Notes: generated from the sequence alone by a model not told the origin. A stretch of DNA of 64,000 nucleotides from Agrobacterium tumefaciens (GCA_025559845.1 CP048469.1:2953001-3017000), one strand, 5' to 3'. Shown: positions 7,857 through 18,933, numbered from the stretch's first letter. Numbers and translations: made by a program.

Positions 7857-9182
7857 TTACTGCTTGTTGACCACAGCCTTTTCCGGGTTCGGCGGGAAGG
7901 ACGGATCGGTCTTGTTGCCGCGCAGAAGATCCAGCGCATAGTTGAGCTGAATGTCGTCCTTTGCTTCCGGCGGAACATAAGCGGAAGAACCAGAACCTTC
8001 TTCGGTTTCGCTCTGTCCCTTGATGTGACCAGTCAGACCCGATTCACCTTCGCTTGTGACCTTACCCTGCAATTCCGGTGGCAGCGGCTGTTCAACCTTG
8101 ATGTCAGGCTGAATACCCGTGCCCTGGATCGACTTGCCAGACGGGGTGTAATAGAGCGCCGTGGTCAGGCGCAGTGCGCCTGCTTCGCCAAGCGGAATGA
8201 TCGTCTGGACGGAGCCCTTGCCGAACGAGCGCGTACCGACAACCGTCGCACGGCGAAGATCCTGCAGAGCACCAGCTACGATTTCAGATGCCGAAGCCGA
8301 ACCGCCGTTGACAAGCACGATTACCGGCTTTCCATCGGTCAGATCGCCTGCAGTCGCGTTGAAGCGGCGGGTTTCATCCGGATTGCGGCCACGGGTCGAA
8401 ACGACCTCACCACGCTCGAGGAAGGCGTCGGAAACGTTGATCGCCTGATCAAGCAGACCGCCTGGGTTGAGGCGAAGGTCGAGCACATAGCCCTTGAGCT
8501 TGTCGGCCGGAACGTCCGCCTTGATTTTCTTGATCGCCTTTTCGAGGTCGTCATAGGTCTTCTCCGTGAAGGAGATGACACGAAGATAACCGACATCGCC
8601 TTCAACGCGGGATTTGACCGCACGCACGGCAATGATGTCACGCATCACAGTGAATTCGAGTGGCTTGTCTGCGCCCTGACGGATGATCGTCAGTTTGATC
8701 GGCGTCTTGACGGCGCCGCGCATCTTTTCAACGGCCTGCTCCAGCTTCAAGCCACGAACCGGTGTTCCGTCAATTTCCGAAATGAAGTCGCCTGCGAGGA
8801 TGCCGGCGCGAGATGCGGGCGTATCGTCGATGGGCGTGATAACCTTGACCAGTTCATTTTCCATGGTCACTTCGATGCCGAGACCGCCAAACTCACCCTT
8901 GGTCTGGGTGCGCATGTCGTTGGCGTCCTGCGCATTCATGAAGCTCGAATGCGGATCAAGCGAGCTGAGCATGCCGTTGATGGCATTTTCGACCAGCTTC
9001 TCATCATCTGGTGGCGTTACATATTGGGCGCGGACGCGCTCGAACACGTCACCAAAAATCGACAGTTCCTTATAAGTCGAAGGTCCGGCGGCCTGCGCCG
9101 GCATGCTCGCCGAATAAATCACACTCATCGCCGTGGCGCCCATAAGCCCACCGATAAGGAGAAGCGAAACCTTACGAATCAT
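7857..9182 (-). CDS. ctpA: C-terminal processing peptidase CtpA (S41)
   Basis: 441-residue periplasmic serine protease. It has a signal peptide (MIRKVSLLLIGGLMGATAMS..AQA), a PDZ domain (about residues 90-175, containing EFGGLGIEVTMENE) and an S41 catalytic core with the Ser in NGGSASASEIVAG and the Lys in SFGKGSVQT, the Ser/Lys dyad of this family. CtpA-type proteases trim or degrade envelope proteins, including peptidoglycan hydrolases. ATG 9182 was chosen because it opens the signal peptide and follows GGAAGG; the frame is open further upstream into envC. It overlaps the end of the EnvC-like gene by 11 bases, a sign of coupling. Confidence 0.93.
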   Translation of the reverse strand: MIRKVSLLLIGGLMGATAMSVIYSASMPAQAAGPSTYKELSIFGDVFERVRAQYVTPPDDEKLVENAINGMLSSLDPHSSFMNAQDANDMRTQTKGEFGGLGIEVTMENELVKVITPIDDTPASRAGILAGDFISEIDGTPVRGLKLEQAVEKMRGAVKTPIKLTIIRQGADKPLEFTVMRDIIAVRAVKSRVEGDVGYLRVISFTEKTYDDLEKAIKKIKADVPADKLKGYVLDLRLNPGGLLDQAINVSDAFLERGEVVSTRGRNPDETRRFNATAGDLTDGKPVIVLVNGGSASASEIVAGALQDLRRATVVGTRSFGKGSVQTIIPLGEAGALRLTTALYYTPSGKSIQGTGIQPDIKVEQPLPPELQGKVTSEGESGLTGHIKGQSETEEGSGSSAYVPPEAKDDIQLNYALDLLRGNKTDPSFPPNPEKAVVNKQ

Positions 9183-10578
9183 TGTGCGCCCTTCCGGTAT
9201 TTTTTGCGGTCCACCACGGTTGAGAATCAACCGGCACGCCGTCTTTCCTGAACTCAATGTAGAGCGTTGGCCTGTCCGTTTCCAGCGCCAATGCTGCTGC
9301 ACTTGCTACTCTTTTTGCACCCATCGAAGCGATGGGCTCGCCAGAGAATACAAACATTCCCTGCCTTGTCCTTACATTGTCCATGCCCGTCAGAACCACA
9401 TGATAACCATCCCCGGTATTGAGGATGATCATGCGGCCATAACTGCGGAAATCGCCCGCAAAAACCACAAAACCGTCTGCAGGGGCCGTCACCAGCGCCT
9501 CGGGGCCCGTTGCAACCACGAGACCTCTGGAAAAGTGACCTGTTCCGTCGGCGTCTCCAAAGCGACGCAGAACGTCGCCAGCCACCGGCATATCCAGCTT
9601 ACCCTTCAAACTTGCGAAAGGATATGCTGGCGCAATACGGTTTTTATCGGGCGTTCCCGCCTCTGCGCCGGCTCTCTCTTTCTCTCGTTCTGCCTCGGAA
9701 AGACGCGCCAGACGTTGCTCTTCCGCCCGCGCCTTTTCCATCGCCTCACGCACCGAACTGATCTCGGTTTCAAGAGAACTTACAAGGCCTTCCAGACTCG
9801 TTGCCTTGCCGGCAAGTTCTTCCGAACGCTTGCGTTCTGCTTCCAGTTCAGACGCAGTCTGCGTATTGCGACGATCATTCTCTGCCAGCAAAAGGTCGAG
9901 GCGTTTTTCCTCTTCCAGACTGGCCGTCATCATACCCGTAAGATCGCCTTTTTCGCGAGCGATTGCCTGCTGCAGATCGGTCAATTCTTTGAGAGCGGCT
10001 ACGAGCTTGTCAGTCTCGGCACGAATACCCGGAACAACGGCGCCGAGCAGAATGGCGCTGCGAACCGAAGCAAGCGCATCTTCCGGCGAGACGAGCAGGG
10101 CAGGCGGCGGGTTGCGCCCCATACGCTGAAGTGCCGCCAGAACCTCGGCCAACACACCACGCCTCTCGCGCAGAGAGGCCTTCACGCCATCTTCGCGCAC
10201 ACCGAGTTTTGCCAGCCGGTCTTCGCCATCGCTGATTTTTGTTTCGAGATCCTTACGCCGCGCCGCCGAATCGATCAGTTCCTGGCGGATACGCGTGCTG
10301 TCCTGGTCAAGCGCGGCGATACTCTCCTCAAGCTGTCGGGTCTTGTCTTCGGAAAGCCCAATGCTGTCGACCAGTTCCTCGAGATCCTGACGGTTCACGT
10401 CGCGGCGCTTTTCAAGCGCCTGCAGATCATCGGGCGGGGCATTGGTGGCATCCGCGCTGGCCGCGCCCGCATCATCGCGCGCGACGGTAAAGCCAGCGGG
10501 AAAAAGACCGAGGGCCAAGGCAGCGATCACCGCGCCTGCAACAGCCATCTGCCCCTTTTTCTGCCGTCCTCTGTCCAT
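9172..10578 (-). CDS. EnvC-like murein hydrolase activator
   Basis: About 468 residues from ATG 10578, giving a signal peptide (MAVAGAVIAALALGLFPAG region), a long coiled coil (about residues 45-310, rich in Glu, Leu and Arg) and a C-terminal LytM/M23-like domain. The peptidase ligands look degenerate (GHFSRGLVV in place of HxGxD; YHVVLTGMD in place of the HxH strand), as in E. coli EnvC, which activates amidases without being an enzyme. It probably controls septal or lateral cell-wall cleavage. A longer start at 10632 is possible; 10578 has a purine-rich AAAGAAAG upstream. It overlaps ctpA. Confidence 0.88.
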   Translation of the reverse strand: MDRGRQKKGQMAVAGAVIAALALGLFPAGFTVARDDAGAASADATNAPPDDLQALEKRRDVNRQDLEELVDSIGLSEDKTRQLEESIAALDQDSTRIRQELIDSAARRKDLETKISDGEDRLAKLGVREDGVKASLRERRGVLAEVLAALQRMGRNPPPALLVSPEDALASVRSAILLGAVVPGIRAETDKLVAALKELTDLQQAIAREKGDLTGMMTASLEEEKRLDLLLAENDRRNTQTASELEAERKRSEELAGKATSLEGLVSSLETEISSVREAMEKARAEEQRLARLSEAEREKERAGAEAGTPDKNRIAPAYPFASLKGKLDMPVAGDVLRRFGDADGTGHFSRGLVVATGPEALVTAPADGFVVFAGDFRSYGRMIILNTGDGYHVVLTGMDNVRTRQGMFVFSGEPIASMGAKRVASAAALALETDRPTLYIEFRKDGVPVDSQPWWTAKNTGRAHNDS

Positions 10579-10731
10579 TTGAACTTTCTTTGATGCCGAA
10601 GCGCAATGAACGACATTACGCTGCTTCGCCACAATTCACCAAGAGGCAACCGCCAAAGCACGATCCACACCGTGCCGTGTTCGGGAATTTTCGTGTTGAA
10701 ATTGAGACACCAATTCGCCGAAGAGGGCTCT

Positions 10732-11214
10732 TCAAACGCGATGATAGGGGTGGCCGGAAAGAATGGTGACGGCGCGGTAAAGCTGTTCGGCAATCAAAAT
10801 GCGCACGAGTTGATGCGGCCAGGTGAGTTTTCCGAGATTGAGAACCGCGACGGCCTTCTCGTAAAGCGACGGATCAAGCCCATCTGCCCCGCCAATGGCG
10901 ATAATCAGATCACGTCGACCGCTGTCGCGCAGGTTACCAAAAAACTCGGCAAACGCGGGACTGTCCAGCGCCTTGCCGCGTTCATCGAGCAACACCAGAG
11001 CCGCTCCATCGGCCAGATGCTTCTCAAGCATCGCCGCTTCTTCACGCTTGCGTGTCTCCGCGTTCGATGCACGACTTTCGGCAACTTCAATGACGCGTGA
11101 AAATTCCAGACCGATCGCTGGACCGGTTTTTGCGAGACGCTCGAGATAGCGGGCCGCAAGATCCTTTTCGGGGCCGGATTTCAACCGTCCCACCGCAAAA
11201 ATCGAAATTCGCAT
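10732..11214 (-). CDS. rlmH: 23S rRNA pseudouridine(1915) N3-methyltransferase RlmH
   Basis: 160-residue SPOUT methyltransferase (former YbeA). Recognisable parts are the N-terminal strand MRISIFAVGRLKSGPE, the knot region LIIAIGGADGLD and the C-terminal SLGKLTWPHQLVRILIAEQLYRA-like segment ending in GHPYHRV. RlmH methylates pseudouridine 1915 in helix 69 of 23S rRNA on assembled 70S ribosomes. The typical family length is about 155-160. It follows rsfS by 98 bp, the common bacterial rsfS-rlmH order, and precedes the EnvC-like gene by about 150 bp; that gap contains nothing I can recognise. Confidence 0.95.
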   Translation of the reverse strand: MRISIFAVGRLKSGPEKDLAARYLERLAKTGPAIGLEFSRVIEVAESRASNAETRKREEAAMLEKHLADGAALVLLDERGKALDSPAFAEFFGNLRDSGRRDLIIAIGGADGLDPSLYEKAVAVLNLGKLTWPHQLVRILIAEQLYRAVTILSGHPYHRV

Positions 11215-11312
11215 TCAAAACCGCCCTGTCGCAACCCAATCGGGTTACGCTCATAACAGCATCCTCCGCGAATTCCTATGCAGCCAGCTCTCAGGCCGAC
11301 ATCAGAACCGCA

Positions 11313-11726
11313 TCAATGCAGCGTTTCCTCCGGCATATCCGGCGTCGCCCACATCTTTTCGATGTTGTAGAATTCACGGATTTCCGGGCGGAAAACATGA
11401 ACGATGATATCGCCTGTATCGATCAGCACCCAGTCGCCGGTCTCAAGACCTTCGACGCGGGCGTTTCCGAAGCCCTCATCCTTCATATCTTTGAGAAGAT
11501 GCTCGCAGATCGCCGAAACATGCCTGTTCGATCGCCCGGAGACCACCACCATGTAGTCAGCAAGCGCCGATTTTCCGGCAATGTTGAGAGATACGATATC
11601 TTCAGCCTTGGAGTCCTCGAGACTCGCGAGGACGGTTTCAAGGGCATGGTCGGCGGCATCGGCGCCACTGTCCTGGCCCTTCGGGATAGCAACATGTGCT
11701 CTTCCCTTGGCGTGAACTGTTGTCAG
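11313..11726 (-). CDS. rsfS: Ribosomal silencing factor RsfS, apparent CTG start
   Basis: RsfS (Iojap/YbeB family) binds uL14 and blocks joining of ribosomal subunits in starvation. The core LEDSKAEDIVSLNIAGKSAL, ADYMVVVSGRSNRHV, GDWVLIDTGDIIVHVF and YNIEKMW is complete. The first ATG in this frame (11552) lies inside the domain and would delete about 58 residues. Upstream to the stop at 11778-11780 I find no ATG, GTG or TTG. A CTG at 11724-11726, opening LTTVHAKG, lies about six bases after an AAAGGA ribosome site and is the best candidate (137 aa); ATT 11747 is the only other near-cognate start I noticed. It sits between nadD and rlmH. Confidence 0.88.
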   Translation of the reverse strand: MTTVHAKGRAHVAIPKGQDSGADAADHALETVLASLEDSKAEDIVSLNIAGKSALADYMVVVSGRSNRHVSAICEHLLKDMKDEGFGNARVEGLETGDWVLIDTGDIIVHVFRPEIREFYNIEKMWATPDMPEETLH

Positions 11727-11852
11727 AGGTTTTCCTTTCCCAAGAATGACAAAACAGGCACTGCGCGACGTGATTCTCTACGTCACACAATGAAGGTGGC
11801 ATCAAAGCATTAACTTTTCAAGATATGGCCCCTGAAGGCCACCGGCCATACA

Positions 11853-12476
11853 TCATTTGTGACCGTTACGAAGAGCCGTGGAACTGAGCGTCGAACGCGG
11901 GCCATGAATGAACACCCAAGCGGGCGCGTTTTTTTTCCACAAAACACCCGCATCATCCTCATCGACCCGCGCATGGCTGAAGGCTTGCGCCATGGTGGAA
12001 GACAGATAGGCCAGCGTCGAACCAGGCCGGTCGATCACGGCGATCGGAAAGGTTTCAGCGATCTGTCGCCATTTTTGCCAGCGGTGAAAGCTCTTCAGAT
12101 TGTCGGCCCCCATAACCCAGATAAAACGGACATGAGGATTTTTCGCCTTTACCTTGGCAAGCGTGTTGGCCGTATAGCTGATGCCAAGCGACTTTTCGAA
12201 CGCCGTAACCTTGATGCGCGGATCGCTCACCAGCCTTTCACAGGCGGCAATGCGATCTTCCAGCGGTGCAAGGTCTGCGCGACTTTTAAGCGGATTTCCC
12301 GGCGTCACCATCCACCAGAGCTGGTCAAGCCCGAGCCTGCGAAGCGCGATTTCCGCCACCAGCGCATGTCCGGCATGCGGCGGATTGAAGGACCCGCCGA
12401 AAAGCCCGATGACCATGCCGCGCTCTGCATGCGGCATGGTGAGGTAACGCCTGTCGATCCGTACTTCGGCTACCAA
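11853..12476 (-). CDS. nadD: Nicotinate-nucleotide adenylyltransferase NadD
   Basis: Makes deamido-NAD from nicotinate mononucleotide and ATP in NAD synthesis. The nucleotidyltransferase signature GLFGGSFNPPHAGH opens the enzyme (from about residue 24 of the longest form), with WWMVTPGNPLK, FIWVMGADNL and the C-terminal STLSSTALRN (an ISSTxxR variant) in order. The longest frame starts with TTG at 12476, only three bases after the proA stop; ATG 12437 (MPHAERG) or ATG 12416 would give a shorter protein, and none has a strong ribosome site. The proB-proA-nadD-rsfS-rlmH order is common in Rhizobiales. Confidence 0.93.
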   Translation of the reverse strand: MVAEVRIDRRYLTMPHAERGMVIGLFGGSFNPPHAGHALVAEIALRRLGLDQLWWMVTPGNPLKSRADLAPLEDRIAACERLVSDPRIKVTAFEKSLGISYTANTLAKVKAKNPHVRFIWVMGADNLKSFHRWQKWRQIAETFPIAVIDRPGSTLAYLSSTMAQAFSHARVDEDDAGVLWKKNAPAWVFIHGPRSTLSSTALRNGHK

Positions 12477-12479
12477 ATA

Positions 12480-13758
12480 TCAGGTCCGTGTCTGGCCGGT
12501 GCCATGCACGCGGTACTTGAACGAGGTAAGTTGTTCGACACCGACCGGTCCCCGCGCGTGCATCTTGCCCGTCGCGATGCCGATTTCTGCCCCCATGCCG
12601 AATTCGCCACCATCAGCGAATTGTGTCGACGCATTATGCAGGAGAATGGCGGAATCGATTTCGTTGAAGAAGCGCTCGACGACCGACGGATCTTCCGCAA
12701 TCACGGCCTCAGTATGATTGGACGAGTAGGTACCGATATGGTCAATCGCACCAGAAATACCATCAACGACGGTAACGGAAATGATCGCATCGAGATACTC
12801 GGTACGCCAATCCTCTTCCGTTGCGGATACTGTCCCTGCAACGACATCGCGGACCGCTTGCGAACCGCGAACCTCGCAACCGGCATCGACCAACGCTTTC
12901 ACCAGTGGTTCAAGATGCGTCGACGCCACAGCTTTATCGACCAGCAAGGTTTCGGCCGCGCCGCAAATACCGGTTCGGCGCATCTTGGCATTCACGACGA
13001 TTTTTTTCGCCATGTCGAGATCGGCGGACTGATCGACATAGATGTGGCAAAGCCCTTCGAGATGAGCAAAGACCGGTACGCGCGCTTCGGATTGAACGCG
13101 GGCCACAAGGCTTTTGCCACCGCGCGGCACGATTACGTCAACGGTGCCATTCAATCCACCGAGAAGCGCACCAACCGCAGCACGATCCGTTACAGGAACA
13201 AGTTGGATAGCATGCTCTGGAAGGCCGGCAATCTTCAAACCTTCGACAAGGCAGGCATGGATAGCACGCGATGAATGTTGCGAGTCGGAACCGCCGCGAA
13301 GAATGACCGCGTTACCAGCCTTGAGGCAAAGCGCGCCGGCATCCGCTGTGACATTCGGGCGGCTTTCATAGATGACACCGATAACGCCAAGTGGCGTGCG
13401 AACGCGCTCGATGTGCAGCCCGTTTGGCCGGTCCCAGGCGGCGATAACTTCACCAACCGGATCGGGAAGGGCGGCAATCGAGCGAATGCCTTCGGCAATT
13501 CTGTCGATCCGCGCCTCGTTCAATGTCAGCCGATCAATGAAAGATGCGGCAATACCGGCGCCTTCAGCGGCCGTCAGATCCTTGGCATTGGCAGCAAGAA
13601 TCTTGTCTTTCGCTGCCTCAATGGCTGCGGCCATCGCCAGGAGCGCACGGTTTTTCTGTTCAGTCGACGCGATCGACAACGGTCGTGCAGCAGCTTTCGC
13701 CTGTGTGCCGATGGCTGTCATCAGCGCATCGATATCATGGCTCTGCTTCACGGCCTGT

Positions 13759-13775
<17 letters not shown>
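12480..13775 (-). CDS. proA: Gamma-glutamyl phosphate reductase ProA
   Basis: 431-residue enzyme of the aldehyde dehydrogenase superfamily that reduces gamma-glutamyl phosphate to glutamate semialdehyde with NADPH, the second step of proline synthesis. Visible parts are [24 protein letters not shown] (about residue 110-130), the catalytic Cys in [25 protein letters not shown], and the C-terminal [27 protein letters not shown] block. It overlaps proB by 17 bases from ATG 13775, or by 8 from ATG 13766; either suggests translational coupling. Full length, no anomalies seen. Confidence 0.96.
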
Positions 13776-16010
<2,235 letters not shown>

Positions 16011-16130
16011 TCAGCTTTATGCGCAATTGCGGCAAGCATATTGCCATCGCGCTTCAAACAAAGGTTCTGCCGCTTCGAATACAGGCGCTTACCCTGAACG
16101 TCAAAGACTATCGTGGGAAAGCGCCCGGAC

Positions 16131-16164
16131 AACAAGGCCGGTTTGCGGCAAAACCGGCCTTGTT
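16131..16164. terminator. Strong hairpin downstream of the acetyltransferase pair
   Basis: AACAAGGCCGGTTT (16131-16144) pairs with AAACCGGCCTTGTT (16151-16164), a 14-bp perfect stem with a six-base loop. It lies in the 173-bp gap between obgE and the acetyltransferase genes, just past the stop of the latter. The plus side continues TTTCTTTC and the minus side GTTGTCC. Confidence 0.7.
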
Positions 16165-16168
16165 TCTT

Positions 16169-16762
16169 TCAGTGTCTCGGCTTTGGACGGACAAGTCCGT
16201 CCTCGGTCAGGACAGTATCTATATGCGCGACCATGGCGGCACGCGCGGTCGCATAGATCTGATGGCACCCGGTAACGCGAAAGCCGAGCTTTTCCTGCAC
16301 CCTGAGCGATGCCGGATTGTCGGCGAACACACCAGAATGCAGCGCAGTACCAGGCATACGGCGGAAGAACCGCTCACCTACGGCAGCGACCGCTTCAGTC
16401 ATGTAGCCCTTGCCCCAATAGAAGCGGTTGAGCCAGTAACCGAGATGCCATTCGCCATGCCGCAATTCCACGGAGACGACGCCGATGAGGGTGTCGTCTC
16501 CATCGGTAATGGCAAAGTCCCAATCCGGCAAAGTCCCGGATGTGCGAAGGATCAGCCATTCCAGCGCATCCTGACGATGGTAGGGCGCCGGAACGCGTGC
16601 CAACATCCGCGTGACCTCGAAATCGCTCAAGGATTCGGCAATGCTGCCGGCGTCTGACAACCGCTGAGGGCGGAGCACCAGACGGCGAGTCTCGAGAGTA
16701 GGGCAGGGGCCGGGCGGTGACGCGGTATTAACGCGACGACGGGTCAGTTCCAGTGCACTCAT
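16169..16762 (-). CDS. GNAT family N-acetyltransferase (RimJ/RimL type)
   Basis: 197 residues with a GNAT fold of the RimJ/RimL type: TLETRRLVLRPQRLSDAGSI at the start of the fold, GYWLNRFYWGKGYMTEAV as the acetyl-CoA-binding motif A, and NPASLRVQEKLGFR near the C-terminus. Relatives acetylate protein N-termini or small amines; the substrate here is unknown. ATG 16762 overlaps the upstream acetyltransferase stop as ATGA. The two neighbours look like diverged tandem paralogues (shared RLVLR, GYMTEA and GFR segments). Confidence 0.85.
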   Translation of the reverse strand: MSALELTRRRVNTASPPGPCPTLETRRLVLRPQRLSDAGSIAESLSDFEVTRMLARVPAPYHRQDALEWLILRTSGTLPDWDFAITDGDDTLIGVVSVELRHGEWHLGYWLNRFYWGKGYMTEAVAAVGERFFRRMPGTALHSGVFADNPASLRVQEKLGFRVTGCHQIYATARAAMVAHIDTVLTEDGLVRPKPRH

Positions 16763-17391
16763 CCCATGTCCCCCCAGCTCTTCAGCGAAACCCAGGTCTT
16801 ACGATCCAGACGGTACCATTCAACCGGCACCATGCCACCAAGCGCCAGTGAACCGACCATGCCGGAACTCTGAAACTGAAAACCGCACTTCTGAATGACA
16901 CGCCGTGAGGCGATATTGGTGACCCGGCACCGCGCATCGATCTGGTCGATCTCGCGGGTTCGGAACGCCATATCGATCAGCGCATGTGCCGCTTCGGTCA
17001 TGTAGCCACGGTTCCAGTAGGGTTCCCCCAGCCAATAACCGATTTCCAGGGTCTTTTCATCTTCCTGGGGCTCGAGGCCGCAGCATCCCATAAACTCGCC
17101 ATTGTCCATGCGCGTAATCGCATAGACGCACTTGCCAATCTCGCCAGCTTTGGTGCGTCGCACGAAGTCCACGGCGTCTTTCGCCGTGTACGGATGCGGC
17201 ATACGCGACACCATGGTCGCGATATTGGCGTTGTTGGCAAGATGGGCAAGGGCGTCGATGTCTTCTTCGTGAGGCTTGCGCAATACCAGCCTCTGCGACA
17301 ACAAAACGGGGCAATCGCTCCTTGACCGATCGGGCCTCGGCCGCTCCTGGGGTGACCGTGATTGGTCGACCCTTAACAATTCAGCTTGCAT
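16759..17391 (-). CDS. GNAT family N-acetyltransferase (RimJ/RimL type), upstream paralogue
   Basis: 210 residues with a charged N-terminal extension of about 30 residues, then a RimJ/RimL-like GNAT fold: LLSQRLVLRKPHEEDIDAL, GYWLGEPYWNRGYMTEAAHAL (motif A) and NIASRRVIQKCGFQF. The likely role is acetylation of a protein or small-molecule amine; the substrate is unknown. It is coupled by a 4-base overlap to the next acetyltransferase and separated from rpmA by a strong terminator. It belongs to the same sub-block as obgE and rplU/rpmA in many rhizobia, but probably has its own promoter. Confidence 0.85.
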   Translation of the reverse strand: MQAELLRVDQSRSPQERPRPDRSRSDCPVLLSQRLVLRKPHEEDIDALAHLANNANIATMVSRMPHPYTAKDAVDFVRRTKAGEIGKCVYAITRMDNGEFMGCCGLEPQEDEKTLEIGYWLGEPYWNRGYMTEAAHALIDMAFRTREIDQIDARCRVTNIASRRVIQKCGFQFQSSGMVGSLALGGMVPVEWYRLDRKTWVSLKSWGDMG

Positions 17392-17416
17392 GGTTCAGTC
17401 CCTCCATGAGGTTAAA

Positions 17417-17455
17417 GAAAAAGGGGAGTTGGGTGGTGCCCCAACTCCCCTTTTT
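17417..17455 (-). terminator. Terminator of rplU-rpmA
   Basis: GGGGAGTTGGG (17423-17433) pairs with CCCAACTCCCC (17440-17450), with A-rich sequence on the left and T5 on the right. Read leftward from rpmA it is followed by TTTTTCTTT. It is a strong intrinsic terminator that may also act on the plus strand. Confidence 0.88.
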
Positions 17456-17519
17456 ATGACTGAACCTGATGCGTCTCAGCCGGGTCGTTGGGACACCGGC
17501 TGCATATGACGCTGCCGGC

Positions 17520-17789
17520 TTATTCTGCGGCTTCGGCTTTCGGTGCGACGGATACGAACACGCGGCCGTTAGCCTTCGTGCGGAAGCTCACGTTGCCTGC
17601 CGTCAGTGCGAAAATCGTGTGGTCCTTGCCGATGCCAACGTTGGCGCCCGGATGCCACTGCGTACCGCGCTGACGCAGAATAATGTTGCCTGGAATGACA
17701 GCTTCGCCGCCGAACTTCTTTACGCCAAGGCGCTTGGAATTCGAATCGCGACCGTTACGCGAAGAACCGCCAGCTTTTTTGTGTGCCAT
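17520..17789 (-). CDS. rpmA: 50S ribosomal protein bL27
   Basis: 89 residues. The N-terminus [20 protein letters not shown], then [23 protein letters not shown] and DHTIFAL are the standard bL27 sequence. bL27 reaches its N-terminal tail toward the peptidyl transferase centre. It begins directly at MAHKKAGG, so it has no cleavable leader like that of Firmicutes. It follows rplU by 40 bp and ends before a strong terminator. Confidence 0.98.
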   Translation of the reverse strand: MAHKKAGGSSRNGRDSNSKRLGVKKFGGEAVIPGNIILRQRGTQWHPGANVGIGKDHTIFALTAGNVSFRTKANGRVFVSVAPKAEAAE

Positions 17790-17829
17790 TGGATTGCTCC
17801 TTTAAACCTAGTTTCCCGTGTCGCGCCGA

Positions 17830-18144
17830 TCAGGCAGCAACGATGTCCGTGATGCGGACGACAGTGTGATGCTGACGATGGCCGCGCGAACGCTTGGAGT
17901 TCTGACGACGACGCTTCTTGAAGGCGATAACCTTCTTGCCGCGGTTGTGCTCGACAACTTCAGCCTTGACCGTTGCACCAGCAACGAAAGGAGCGCCGAA
18001 CTTTGCGTCAGCGCCAACGCCGATCACGAGAACTTCGGTGAATTCTACAGTTGCGCCAGCTTCTGCTTCCAGCTTTTCGATGGTCAGCACGTCGTTGGCC
18101 GCTACGCGGTACTGCTTACCGCCGGTCTTGATGACTGCGAACAT
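17830..18144 (-). CDS. rplU: 50S ribosomal protein bL21
   Basis: 104 residues. [53 protein letters not shown] and the terminal HTVVRITDI are standard bL21. It binds 23S rRNA domain I and is usually co-transcribed with rpmA, as here. The ribosome site AAAGGA precedes ATG 18144. The only good promoter lies about 170 bp upstream, which leaves a long leader. Confidence 0.98.
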   Translation of the reverse strand: MFAVIKTGGKQYRVAANDVLTIEKLEAEAGATVEFTEVLVIGVGADAKFGAPFVAGATVKAEVVEHNRGKKVIAFKKRRRQNSKRSRGHRQHHTVVRITDIVAA

Positions 18145-18313
18145 TTTTTATCCTTTCATGTTCGTTCCGGCTCTGCCCGCAAACGCGTGCTGGCCGTCTT
18201 TTTGTCAGTCGGATGAGCGGAATTTCGTCCGGGCTGAATGCCCTTCTAAACTCTGCCGGTGAAGCCACCCCGATAGGCGTGACATAAACAGAAGGCGCAA
18301 TACGCCATCAATT
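18145..18313 (-). other. Long 5' leader of rplU-rpmA
   Basis: About 165 bases separate the inferred transcription start from rplU. On the minus strand the leader holds short inverted repeats such as GGGC-ATTCA-GCCC and a GGTGGCTTCACC hairpin. No ORF was recognised. Leaders of ribosomal protein operons often carry autoregulatory binding sites, but none is identified here. Confidence 0.4.
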
Positions 18314-18320
18314 TGGGTGC

Positions 18321-18349
18321 GGGATACGCGAGACTCCGGCTTGTGTCAA
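18321..18349 (-). promoter_or_regulatory. Promoter of rplU-rpmA
   Basis: On the minus strand, a perfect TTGACA (-35, 18344-18349) is followed by a 17-bp spacer and TATCCC (-10, 18321-18326). The spacing is ideal for the housekeeping sigma factor. Confidence 0.75.
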
Positions 18350-18472
18350 GACAATGAAGCTTTGAAAAGTAACCGTAACGCCAAGAATTTCAGGCGATTT
18401 CGGCTCTTCTTGCAGTCCCCCCTCGAAATTTGCATCGCAAGTGTATATATGGCGCGTAAATAAGGAGCAGAA

Positions 18473-18910
18473 ATGGCCCGCATTGACCAGACCGACGATT
18501 GGCGGGACCGCCACGCGCCGACAATTTCAGCATTTGAATCGCTGGCCATCGAGGCCTATGGCCACCTGCCGGAAGAATTCCGCGCGCTGACCAAGGACCT
18601 CATTATCGAGATCGCCGATTTTCCGACTGACGAAGTCTTTGAAGATATGGCGCTTGAAACACCGTTTGATCTGCTCGGGCTATTTGAAGGCCGCGGCATT
18701 TCAGAGCGCTTTACCATGGAAACCGGCGAAATGCCGAACCGGATCACGCTCTATCGTCGTCCCATTCTCGACTATTGGGCGGAGAATGACGAAACGCTGG
18801 GCGATATCATCACCCATGTCCTCATCCATGAAATCGGCCACCATTTTGGCCTCTCGGACGACGACATGGAGCGTATAGAAGAAAGCGCCGAGGCTGCCGT
18901 GGACCGGTAA
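18473..18910 (+). CDS. Zincin-like metallopeptidase family protein
   Basis: 145-residue cytosolic protein. It ends with THVLIHEIGHHFGLSDDDMERIE, the HExxHxxG/D zinc site of a small zincin family common in Actinobacteria and Alphaproteobacteria. Before it come an acidic helical part (FESLAIEAYGHLPEEFRAL) and a strand region with ITLYRRPILDYW. The family is annotated as metallopeptidase from fold and motif; no substrate is established here. ATG 18473 follows AAGGAG. It diverges from rplU and appears monocistronic. Confidence 0.82.
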   Translation: MARIDQTDDWRDRHAPTISAFESLAIEAYGHLPEEFRALTKDLIIEIADFPTDEVFEDMALETPFDLLGLFEGRGISERFTMETGEMPNRITLYRRPILDYWAENDETLGDIITHVLIHEIGHHFGLSDDDMERIEESAEAAVDR

Positions 18911-18933
18911 TCCGGTCCACACCAATCACATCA

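Noticed and set aside
7734..9251. Long open frame on the plus strand opposite ctpA (505 codons)
   Set aside because: It runs antisense through a clearly conserved gene, has no recognisable domain and an unnatural Arg/Phe-rich composition; it is a shadow of high-GC codon use.
9133..10593. 486-codon plus-strand frame opposite the EnvC-like gene
   Set aside because: Antisense to a coiled-coil protein with clear family features; no ribosome site or conserved motif.
11859..13274. 471-codon plus-strand frame opposite nadD and proA
   Set aside because: It crosses two conserved genes on the other strand and shows no family resemblance.
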